6,792 bases of DNA, from NCBI GenBank assembly GCA_028684345.1, contig JAQUGB010000095.1, forward strand, positions 1 through 6,792, read 5' to 3'. This DNA is from Tepidiphilus sp. GTDB lineage: Bacteria; Pseudomonadota; Gammaproteobacteria; Burkholderiales; Rhodocyclaceae. Shown here piece by piece: positions 1 to 4,966 of the stretch. Both the position numbers and the translations under genes were made by a program. Every line of letters begins with the position of its first letter. Within the stretch, counting starts at the first letter, position 1. The notes beneath the pieces are model-generated. The model was not told the DNA's origin. It made no database searches and saw only the letters and a program-made list of their open reading frames with translations.

Positions 1-1270
1 TGTAGAAGCGCGCGATGCGCTGGGCGATGACGCGGGCGATCTGCGCCGGCGTGAGCTCGCCGGCCGCGGGCAGCAGCCATTGGCCGTGGTCTACCGTTCC
101 GTCCGGGCGCAGGATGTGGGCCCATTCACCTTTCTCGTCGAACTTGCCGATCACGCGCGGCCGCACGTCCTCGCGCCAGTTGTAGAGCTCCTCCTTGAGC
201 TGGTATTCGATGAGCTGGCGTTTCTCCTCGACGACGAGGATCTCTTCGAGCCCTTCGGCGAAACGGCGCACCCCTTCGGCTTCGAGCGGCCAGACCATGC
301 CGACCTTGTAGACGCGCAGGCCGATCTGCGCGGCGAGCGTCTCGTCGATGCCCAGATCGTCGAGCGCCTGGCGCACGTCCAGATAGGCCTTGCCGGAGGT
401 GATGATGCCCAGGCGCGGCTGCGGCGAATCGATGACCACGCGATTGAGCCCGTTGGCGCGGCAGTAGGCGAGCGCGGCATAGAGCTTGTGGTGCAGCAGC
501 CGTTTTTCTTGCACCAGCGGCGGATCGGGCCAGCGGATGTTGAGGCCGTCGGGCGGCAGGGGAAAATCGTCGGGGATGCGGGTTTCGATGCGAAACGGAT
601 CGACGTCGATCGAGGCCGAAGTCTCCACCGTGTCGGCGAGCGCCTTGAAGGCCACCCAGCAGCCGCAGTAGCGCGACAGGGCGTAACCGTGGAGGCCCAG
701 GTCGAGGTATTCCTGCACGCCGGCCGGTGCGAGCACCGGCATCATCAGCGCCTTGAAGACGTGATCCGTCTGGTGCGGCAGCGTGGAGGACTTGGCGGCA
801 TGGTCGTCGCCAGCCACGGCCAGCACGCCGCCGAAGCGCGAGGTGCCGGCGGCGTTGGCGTGGCGGAAGACGTCGCCGCATCGGTCCACCCCCGGCCCCT
901 TGCCGTACCACATGGCGAAGACGCCGTCGTATTTGGCTCCGGGGAAGAGCCCCACCTGCTGCGTTCCCCAGACGGCGGTGGCGGCGAGGTCTTCGTTGAC
1001 GCCGGGCTGGAAGACGATGTGGTGCGAGCGCAAGTGTTCCTTGGCGCGCCACAGGGTCTGATCGAGCCCGCCCAGAGGCGAGCCGCGATAGCCGGAGACG
1101 AACCCGGCGGTGTTGAGCCCGGCGGCTGCGTCGCGTTCGCGCTGGATGAGCAGCAGACGCACGAGCGCCTGGTAGCCGGTGAGATAGACGCGCCCGGTGA
1201 CGCGATAGCGGTCGTCGAGCGAGGCGAGGGGGGCGGCCACGGCGGGCGCGCCGGCAGGGGTGCTGGCCAT
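1..1270 (-). CDS. Indolepyruvate ferredoxin oxidoreductase family protein (IorA/IorB fusion type), N-terminal part, runs off left edge
   Basis: These are the first 423 codons of a thiamine diphosphate-dependent 2-oxoacid:ferredoxin oxidoreductase. Members oxidatively decarboxylate aryl-pyruvates such as indolepyruvate or phenylpyruvate to the acyl-CoA and reduce ferredoxin in the cytoplasm, usually in aromatic amino acid breakdown. The N-terminal pyrimidine-binding domain is visible: GFVSGYRGSPLGGLD (residues 57-70), a conserved GVNEDLAATAVWGTQQ stretch near 90-105, and GPGVDRCGDVFRHAN then AGDDHAAKSSTLPHQ (about 126-166). A transketolase-C-like domain covers about 275-355, with GIITSGKAYLDVRQALDDLG, YKVGMVWPLE and ILVVEEKR. 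The TPP-binding half, any Fe-S cluster motifs and the fused gamma domain lie outside the window; fused members are usually about 1,150 residues. The start is well fixed: AAAGGAGGA ends 7 bases before the ATG. The gene stands 160 bases downstream of rlmH on the same strand and is likely separately controlled. The family call is confident; the substrate is not. Confidence 0.9.
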   Translation of the reverse strand, partial: MASTPAGAPAVAAPLASLDDRYRVTGRVYLTGYQALVRLLLIQRERDAAAGLNTAGFVSGYRGSPLGGLDQTLWRAKEHLRSHHIVFQPGVNEDLAATAVWGTQQVGLFPGAKYDGVFAMWYGKGPGVDRCGDVFRHANAAGTSRFGGVLAVAGDDHAAKSSTLPHQTDHVFKALMMPVLAPAGVQEYLDLGLHGYALSRYCGCWVAFKALADTVETSASIDVDPFRIETRIPDDFPLPPDGLNIRWPDPPLVQEKRLLHHKLYAALAYCRANGLNRVVIDSPQPRLGIITSGKAYLDVRQALDDLGIDETLAAQIGLRVYKVGMVWPLEAEGVRRFAEGLEEILVVEEKRQLIEYQLKEELYNWREDVRPRVIGKFDEKGEWAHILRPDGTVDHGQWLLPAAGELTPAQIARVIAQRIARFY

Positions 1271-1277
1271 CGGTGTC

Positions 1278-1286
1278 TCCTCCTTT
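1278..1286 (-). promoter_or_regulatory. Strong ribosome binding site of the oxidoreductase gene
   Basis: On the minus strand AAAGGAGGA lies 7 bases before the ATG at 1270. It matches the anti-Shine-Dalgarno sequence almost perfectly and is the strongest ribosome binding site in the window. It fixes the start codon and suggests efficient translation. Confidence 0.8.
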
Positions 1287-1376
1287 CATCCGCCGGGCTC
1301 GCTCGTGGCGAGTCGGCAGGGATTCATGCGGTCGGGCGCGGGTAGGCGCCTCTTCTCCGCTTCAGCTTAGTCGAGG

Positions 1377-1393
1377 AGTAAGCCTAGTGCCAA
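1377..1393 (-). promoter_or_regulatory. Possible sigma54 (RpoN) promoter element upstream of the oxidoreductase gene
   Basis: On the minus strand this reads TTGGCACTAGGCTTACT. Against the known sigma54 consensus TGGCACG-N4-TTGCW it matches TGGCAC exactly and keeps the spacing, but has T for the final G of the -24 box and A for the G of the -12 GC pair. That G is normally well conserved, so activity is uncertain. It points toward the oxidoreductase gene and would give a leader of roughly 95 bases. No enhancer-binding activator gene is in the window. This is an inference from one near-match and could be chance. Confidence 0.27.
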
Positions 1394-1414
1394 ATGGTCG
1401 CTTGCGGCAGTCGG

Positions 1415-1434
1415 GTAAACCCTGAAGGGTTTAC
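1415..1434 (-). terminator. Perfect 8-bp hairpin overlapping the rlmH stop codon; possible terminator
   Basis: The arms GTAAACCC and GGGTTTAC pair perfectly around a 4-base loop (1423-1426). The TAA stop of rlmH (1433-1431) lies inside the first arm on the minus strand. No T run follows the stem, so this is not a textbook intrinsic terminator. It could still end or attenuate the nadD-rsfS-rlmH transcript or protect its 3' end from exonucleases. Confidence 0.45.
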
Positions 1435-1901
1435 TCGCGGTGATAGGGATGCCCGGCCGTCAGACTCCAGGCGCGATAGAGCGCTTCGATGAGCACGACG
1501 CGGGCGAGCGCGTGCGGCAGTGTCAGGCTGGAGAGGCGCACGGTTTCGTCGGTGGCCTGCAGCAGCGCGGGATCGAGCCCGTCGGGCCCGCCGATGAGGA
1601 GCGCCACGTCGCGTCCGTCCCGGCGCCAGGACTGGAGCCGATCGGCGAGCTGCTTCGTATCGAGGTCGGAGCCATGCTCGTCGAGCGCAACGAGGCGTGC
1701 CCCGGTAGGAATCTGTGCGCGCAGCCGTTCGGCTTCGCGGCGCTTGAGTTCGGGTATCGGTTTACCGCCGGCGCGCGGCTCGGCTTTCACTTCGACGATC
1801 GCCAGCGGCAGATCGGGCGGAAAGCGCCGCGCGTATTCGGCGCAGGCGGACTCGGCCCAAGCGGGTAGGCGCGTACCCACCGCAAGCAGGGTGAGCTTCA
1901 T
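1431..1901 (-). CDS. rlmH: 23S rRNA (pseudouridine(1915)-N3)-methyltransferase RlmH
   Basis: RlmH is a SPOUT-class methyltransferase that uses S-adenosylmethionine to methylate N3 of pseudouridine 1915 in helix 69 of 23S rRNA, acting on assembled 70S ribosomes. The 156 residues match the usual length of about 155. The protein opens with MKLTLLAVGTRLPAW, carries the SAM-knot motif LLIGGPDGL (about residues 101-109), the LSSLTLPHALARVVLIEALYRAW helix region, and ends in the diagnostic HPYHRE. The start lies 10 bases after the rsfS stop with only a weak ribosome binding site, so its translation is probably coupled to rsfS. It is the last gene of the packed nadD-rsfS-rlmH block, and its stop codon is inside a perfect hairpin. 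The identification is secure. Confidence 0.97.
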   Translation of the reverse strand: MKLTLLAVGTRLPAWAESACAEYARRFPPDLPLAIVEVKAEPRAGGKPIPELKRREAERLRAQIPTGARLVALDEHGSDLDTKQLADRLQSWRRDGRDVALLIGGPDGLDPALLQATDETVRLSSLTLPHALARVVLIEALYRAWSLTAGHPYHRE

Positions 1902-1911
1902 CGTGCGTCGT

Positions 1912-2277
1912 TCAGGCGCCGTGGCGGGCGGCGGCGCCGTGCTGCCACAGGTCTTCGAGGCGATAGTAGGCGCGCACGGCCGGCTGCATGACGTGCACGA
2001 CGACCGATCCGAGATCGACGAGCACCCATTCGCCCAGCGCCTCGCCCTCGACGCCGACGATGGGGATGCCGGCCTCCTTGGCGCGCTGGATCACGCGTTG
2101 GGCGAGCGCCTTCGTTTGGCGCGTGGACTGGGCGCTGGCGACGATGACGCGATCGAAGAGCGGCGAGAGTTCGTGCGTGTCGAACACGCGGATGTCCTCG
2201 CCCTTGACGTCCTCGAGGGCGTCGACAGAGAGCGCGGCGATGGCTTCGGCATCGAGCAGGGTATCGGTGGCAGTCAT
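1912..2277 (-). CDS. rsfS: Ribosome silencing factor RsfS
   Basis: RsfS (Iojap/YbeB family) binds ribosomal protein uL14 on the 50S subunit and blocks joining of the 30S subunit, lowering translation when nutrients are short. The 121-residue protein is close to the family's usual 105-125. It shows the family core: KGEDIRVFDT (about 25-34), DRVIVASAQSTRQTKALA (about 42-59), GVEGEALGEWVLVDLGSVVVHVM (about 75-97) and YYRLEDLW (about 104-111). The ATG overlaps the nadD stop as ATGA, so translation is probably coupled; AAGGAG also lies upstream but at a long spacing of about 13 bases. The C-terminal tail after LEDLW is alanine-rich and probably unstructured. A longer upstream frame exists but it reads through nadD in a shadow frame and was not used. 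Confidence 0.96.
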   Translation of the reverse strand: MTATDTLLDAEAIAALSVDALEDVKGEDIRVFDTHELSPLFDRVIVASAQSTRQTKALAQRVIQRAKEAGIPIVGVEGEALGEWVLVDLGSVVVHVMQPAVRAYYRLEDLWQHGAAARHGA

Positions 2278-3002
2278 GGGGTTCGAGAGTCTCCTTGGTA
2301 CAGCGAATGGGTGGCGATGTAGCGCAGCACTGCTTCGGGCAAGAGATAGCGGGCGCTGCGCCCCTCGTGCAGCAGGCGGCGGATCGTCGTGGCCGAGATG
2401 GCGAGCGGCGTGTTGCGGAAGAATCCGACGAGGCCGGCCGGTGTCTCGGCGAGGCGCGCGAGCTTCGGCGCACGCCGCACGGCGAGTACCTCCTGCAGCG
2501 CCGGCGGCAAGCCGGCACCGGGCTCCGGCGGATCGTCTTCGGGCGGCTCGCTGCCCCAGGGCGGCGGAAAATCCGGCCGCATGGCCACGAGTACGTGGGC
2601 CAGTTCGAAGAGCCGCTGCCACCGATGCCACGAGGGCAGGCCGAAGAAGGCATCGGCGCCGAGAATCAGCACGAGCGGCCGATGTGGACCGTAGCGGCGA
2701 CGCAAGGTTTCCAGGGTGATGACGGTGTAGCTCTTGCCGCTGCGGCGCAGTTCCAGGTCGTCGGCGCGAAAGGCGGAATGGCCACGGAGGGCGCAACGCA
2801 CCATGCCGAGCCGATGGATGGCGGGAGTACCCGGCGCGGGCCGATGCGGAGGGTCTCCTGCCGGAATGAAGAGCACGCGCTCGAGGGCGAGCGCTTCGCG
2901 CGCCTCTTCGGCGAGCCGCAGGTGGCCGTAGTGGATCGGGTCGAAGGTGCCGCCGAGGATGCCGATCGGCCGCAGCGGGGCGTTAGCGGGGGCCGAAGAC
3001 AT
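2274..3002 (-). CDS. nadD: Nicotinate-nucleotide adenylyltransferase NadD
   Basis: NadD transfers AMP from ATP to nicotinate mononucleotide to make nicotinate adenine dinucleotide, the shared step of de novo and salvage NAD synthesis, in the cytoplasm. The 242-residue protein has the nucleotidyltransferase signature GGTFDPIHYGHL (residues 17-28, with the catalytic H-x-G-H pair), the PAGDPPHR loop (47-54), LGADAF (114-119) and the C-terminal ISATTIRR (202-209). I chose the ATG at 3002 because GILGGTFDP then follows at the normal distance; the frame is open further upstream, but that extension is the out-of-frame shadow of the membrane protein gene. The start overlaps that gene by 20 bases and the stop overlaps rsfS by 4, implying coupled translation. 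A proline- and acid-rich stretch at about 144-168 looks longer than in typical relatives; it lies away from the catalytic motifs. Confidence 0.96.
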   Translation of the reverse strand: MSSAPANAPLRPIGILGGTFDPIHYGHLRLAEEAREALALERVLFIPAGDPPHRPAPGTPAIHRLGMVRCALRGHSAFRADDLELRRSGKSYTVITLETLRRRYGPHRPLVLILGADAFFGLPSWHRWQRLFELAHVLVAMRPDFPPPWGSEPPEDDPPEPGAGLPPALQEVLAVRRAPKLARLAETPAGLVGFFRNTPLAISATTIRRLLHEGRSARYLLPEAVLRYIATHSLYQGDSRTP

Positions 3003-3732
3003 CGCGTACTTGCAAGTAGAGCCCGGCGAAGAGCGTCGGCACGAGTACCAGCGGCAGCAGGAACAGGGCGATGCCGAGCGCGTAGGGATGGATGAGTGCG
3101 GCCAGAAAGGATAACGCGAGCACCAGGGCGAAAACGACGGCTGCAATGCCAAAGGCATAAGCAAGAAAGGCCCGCCAATTGCGTAGCGTGGCATAGAAAC
3201 TGAAGAAGAGCGCCTTGGGCCAAGGTTGCCGGTGCCAGGCGACCAGGGCCGGGGCGAACCAGTAGGCCATGGTCACCGGCAGCGCTATCGCGAGCCAGAC
3301 GAGCAGCGGCCACAGGAGCTGGGGCTCGCTCTCGAGCGAGGCGGGATCGATCGTGCCGCGATACAGCCCGAGCATCAGGCCGCCGTCGACGAGGATCGTG
3401 GCGAGTACGGCGAGCAGGTTTCCCGCCAGCTGAAAAGCACCCAGCGCGGCGAGCGAGCGCCACGGCCCACGAAAACCGGCGAAGAGCACTTCTGGTCCCG
3501 GGCGGCGTCCGCTCTCGGCAGCGGACATGCCCTCGAGCACCCCGATCGAAAGGATGGGCATGAGCAGCGCTGCGAGAAACTGACCGAGGTAGGGCAGGCT
3601 CGAGGCGAGCAACAGCAGCAGGACGTAGGCGAAGCTCACGTAACTCGTGAGCGCCGGTGCGCGGCGCCACAGCGCGAACCCGTCGGCGATCCAGCGCCAG
3701 CCGTGCGAATACCCTAGGATGTGGGCGTGCAT
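2983..3732 (-). CDS. BPSS1780-family polytopic inner membrane protein of unknown function
   Basis: This 249-residue hydrophobic protein has about six predicted membrane segments, at roughly residues 27-47, 49-68, 94-116, 138-160, 187-210 and 218-241. A charged, proline-containing loop lies near 70-92. The pattern matches the uncharacterised BPSS1780 membrane family of Betaproteobacteria. The N-terminus has no cleavable signal; the GWRWIADGFALWRR stretch before the first membrane helix is the kind of opening I associate with this family. The start lies 13 bases after the DUF2782 stop with only GGTGA as a weak ribosome binding site. The 3' end overlaps nadD by 20 bases. Its place between a secreted DUF2782 protein and nadD suggests co-expression with both, but no function can be given. 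The coding call is strong; the family name is from recall. Confidence 0.85.
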   Translation of the reverse strand: MHAHILGYSHGWRWIADGFALWRRAPALTSYVSFAYVLLLLLASSLPYLGQFLAALLMPILSIGVLEGMSAAESGRRPGPEVLFAGFRGPWRSLAALGAFQLAGNLLAVLATILVDGGLMLGLYRGTIDPASLESEPQLLWPLLVWLAIALPVTMAYWFAPALVAWHRQPWPKALFFSFYATLRNWRAFLAYAFGIAAVVFALVLALSFLAALIHPYALGIALFLLPLVLVPTLFAGLYLQVRDVFGPR

Positions 3733-3745
3733 GCGGAGCCGGCGC

Positions 3746-4093
3746 TCACCAGGACTTGAGGATCCACATCGGCACGGAGAGCTCCGGCGTGCCGTCGAAG
3801 CGCTCCATCACGCCGTTGCCGGTGCGATCGATCAGATAGTAGGGCGTGCCCCCACGGGCCGGTACGACCTTGATCATATAGACGCGCCCGCCGATGCGGT
3901 ATTCGGTGATTTCGTCTTCGCCTTCCCTGCGGATCGTTACCTGAGGTTCGAGCAGGTCCTCTTCGGTGATCGGCCCGGGCAGCGGCGGCGGCTCCGGGAT
4001 CGGTTCGAGGGGCGGGCGCGAGGATTGCTGCGCCCAAGCCGTACCGGCCAAGAGCAAGGAGGCGAACAAGAAAGGGCGAAGACGGGGTTTCAT
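3746..4093 (-). CDS. DUF2782 domain-containing secreted protein
   Basis: This small 115-residue protein probably acts in the periplasm. It opens with MKPRLRPFLFASLLLAGTAWAQ, a typical Sec signal peptide with likely cleavage after AWA (residue 21). A proline-rich linker (about 27-43) precedes the conserved domain, which includes EPQVTIRREGEDEITEYRIGG (about 49-69), VYMIKVVPARGGTPYYLIDR (about 71-90) and a closing VPMWILKSW. Its function is unknown; in Betaproteobacteria the family often sits beside polA, as here. An in-frame ATG 36 bases upstream (4129) would bury the signal peptide behind 12 extra residues, so I prefer the ATG at 4093, which has a weak GGAA about 8 bases upstream. The next gene follows after 13 bases, so the two are probably co-transcribed. 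Confidence 0.88.
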   Translation of the reverse strand: MKPRLRPFLFASLLLAGTAWAQQSSRPPLEPIPEPPPLPGPITEEDLLEPQVTIRREGEDEITEYRIGGRVYMIKVVPARGGTPYYLIDRTGNGVMERFDGTPELSVPMWILKSW

Positions 4094-4127
4094 GGATACG
4101 ATTCCGACGGGGAGGCTTCTTGCCGGC

Positions 4128-4133
4128 ATTCTA
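4128..4133 (-). promoter_or_regulatory. Weak -10-like box upstream of DUF2782
   Basis: On the minus strand TAGAAT matches five of six bases of the sigma70 -10 consensus and lies 34 bases before the chosen ATG. No recognisable -35 box is seen 16 to 18 bases upstream, so it is only a hint that the DUF2782-to-rlmH block can be transcribed separately from the LOG-family gene. If used, it would exclude the upstream ATG at 4129 as a start. Confidence 0.2.
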
Positions 4134-4143
4134 CAATAGCGAG

Positions 4144-4161
4144 GGGCGGACTCGCCCTTTT
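4144..4161. terminator. GC-rich hairpin with T run (plus-strand orientation) between the LOG-family gene and DUF2782
   Basis: GGGCG (4144-4148) and CGCCC (4153-4157) pair around a 4-base loop and are followed by TTTT on the plus strand, an intrinsic-terminator layout for rightward transcription. No rightward gene lies upstream in the window. Read on the minus strand, the same stem has A residues before it and no T run after it, so it would be a poor terminator for the leftward genes. The stem is short. Confidence 0.25.
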
Positions 4162-4172
4162 CCGTTACGTTT

Positions 4173-4898
4173 TCAGAGGTTGAGCATCAGTTCGCGTTCG
4201 GTGGGCAAGGGCTCGAAACCGCGGCTTTCGTAGTACTTGAAGATCGCCTCGACGATCTCGTCGGGATCCTCGATGATCTGCACGATGTCGAGGTCTTCCG
4301 GGTTGATCATCCCTTCGCCCACGAGCCGCTCGCGCATCCAGTCGAACAGACCTTCCCAGAATGGGCGATGGACGAGGATCACGGGGATGCATCGGCTTTT
4401 TCCCGTCTGGATGAGGGTCATCGCTTCGAACAGCTCGTCGAGGGTGCCGAATCCGCCGGGCATGACGACGTAGGCCGAGGCGAACTTCACGAACATGTAC
4501 TTGCGCGCGAAGAAGTGCCGGAACGTCTGCGAGATGTCCTGGTAGGGGTTGGCGTGCTGCTCGTGCGGCAGCTGGATGTTGAGCCCCACCGAGGGGCTCT
4601 TGCCGAAGTAGGCGCCTTTGTTGGCCGCTTCCATCACACCCGGCCCGCCGCCGGAGATGACGGTGAAACCGGCGTCCGAGAGTTTGCGCGCGATGCGCTC
4701 GGCGAGCAGGTAATAGGGATGGTCGGGGACGACGCGGGCGCTGCCGAAGATGCTCACCGCCGGGCGGATGGCGGCGAGCCGTTCGGTGCCCTCGACGAAT
4801 TCGGCCATGATGCCGAAGATGCGCCAGGATTCGCGTCCGTTGTACTGGATGTCCTTGGGGTCGACGACCGGGTTGGGGAGTTTGTCGTGCAGCGGCAT
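4173..4898 (-). CDS. LOG family protein (TIGR00730), nucleoside monophosphate phosphoribohydrolase-like
   Basis: LOG-family enzymes share a Rossmann fold and split nucleoside 5'-monophosphates, or cytokinin riboside monophosphates, into base and ribose 5-phosphate. The 241-residue protein has FGSAR (51-55), GGGPGVMEAANKGA (83-96) and PGGFGTLDE (147-155), the last two being the signature phosphate-binding and catalytic motifs of the family. These motifs look intact, so catalysis is plausible, but the true substrate is unknown; a general nucleotide-salvage or housekeeping role is as likely as cytokinin activation. Relatives are often misnamed lysine decarboxylase because of an old domain label. 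The ATG is supported by AAAGGAAG at 4902-4909, five bases... close upstream at normal spacing. It diverges from polA across 68 bases and is followed by a 79-base gap before DUF2782, so it may be transcribed alone or lead the operon. Confidence 0.93.
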   Translation of the reverse strand: MPLHDKLPNPVVDPKDIQYNGRESWRIFGIMAEFVEGTERLAAIRPAVSIFGSARVVPDHPYYLLAERIARKLSDAGFTVISGGGPGVMEAANKGAYFGKSPSVGLNIQLPHEQHANPYQDISQTFRHFFARKYMFVKFASAYVVMPGGFGTLDELFEAMTLIQTGKSRCIPVILVHRPFWEGLFDWMRERLVGEGMINPEDLDIVQIIEDPDEIVEAIFKYYESRGFEPLPTERELMLNL

Positions 4899-4966
4899 GG
4901 TCTTCCTTTCGTCGTGCGCCGAACCGCGGTATAGTTGCCCGTTTGCAAGCTTCTGTGAGAGACGCC
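4899..4966. promoter_or_regulatory. Divergent intergenic region for the LOG-family gene and polA
   Basis: These 68 bases must hold the start signals for both divergent genes. On the plus strand TATAGT at 4930-4935 matches five of six bases of the -10 consensus and would place a polA transcript start near 4942, about 25 bases before the ATG. No good -35 box is seen 16 to 18 bases upstream. On the minus strand AAAGGAAG (4902-4909) is the ribosome binding site of the LOG-family gene; I found no clear promoter for that gene. The two transcription units may therefore share or overlap control sequence. Confidence 0.4.

Larger units (their letters stand above)
1271..1430. other. Intergenic region between rlmH and the oxidoreductase gene
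   Basis: This 160-base gap is the longest non-coding stretch in the window. It contains the arms and loop of a hairpin on the rlmH stop (1415-1434), a sigma54-like element (1377-1393) and the oxidoreductase ribosome binding site. GCTTA/TAAGC arms at about 1365-1383 could form a weak 5-bp stem. I see no convincing sigma70 promoter: TTGGCA within the sigma54-like site resembles a -35 box, but no good -10 box follows 16 to 18 bases downstream. No small open frame with a ribosome binding site was noticed. Confidence 0.6.

Noticed and set aside
126..1289. A 387-codon minus-strand frame overlapping the oxidoreductase start
   Set aside because: It is the same strand in another frame, Arg/Ala-rich and without motifs. 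The AAAGGAGGA ribosome binding site and conserved residues select the frame starting at 1270.
80..1345. A 421-codon open frame on the plus strand opposite the oxidoreductase gene
   Set aside because: It is antisense to a confidently identified protein with conserved motifs throughout, and its translation has shadow composition rich in Gly, Ala, Val, Glu and Arg with no known motif.
1489..2322. A 277-codon plus-strand frame across rlmH and rsfS
   Set aside because: It is antisense to two conserved genes, and its composition is Ser/Arg/Ala-rich as expected for a shadow frame.
3003..3194. A 64-residue N-terminal extension of NadD
   Set aside because: The frame is open upstream but encodes an out-of-frame reading of the membrane protein gene. 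The GGTFDPIHYGH motif needs only a short leader, so the ATG at 3002 was chosen.
2666..3670. A 334-codon minus-strand frame across nadD and the membrane protein gene
   Set aside because: It is the out-of-frame reading of two well-supported genes; stretches of it are clearly frame-shifted versions of them, with no independent motif.
4094..4129. An upstream ATG for the DUF2782 gene
   Set aside because: It would place 12 residues before a well-formed signal peptide and lacks a ribosome binding site.
4917..4932. ACCGCGGT palindrome near the polA promoter as an operator
   Set aside because: It is only 8 bases, common in GC-rich DNA, with no second copy or flanking symmetry in the region.
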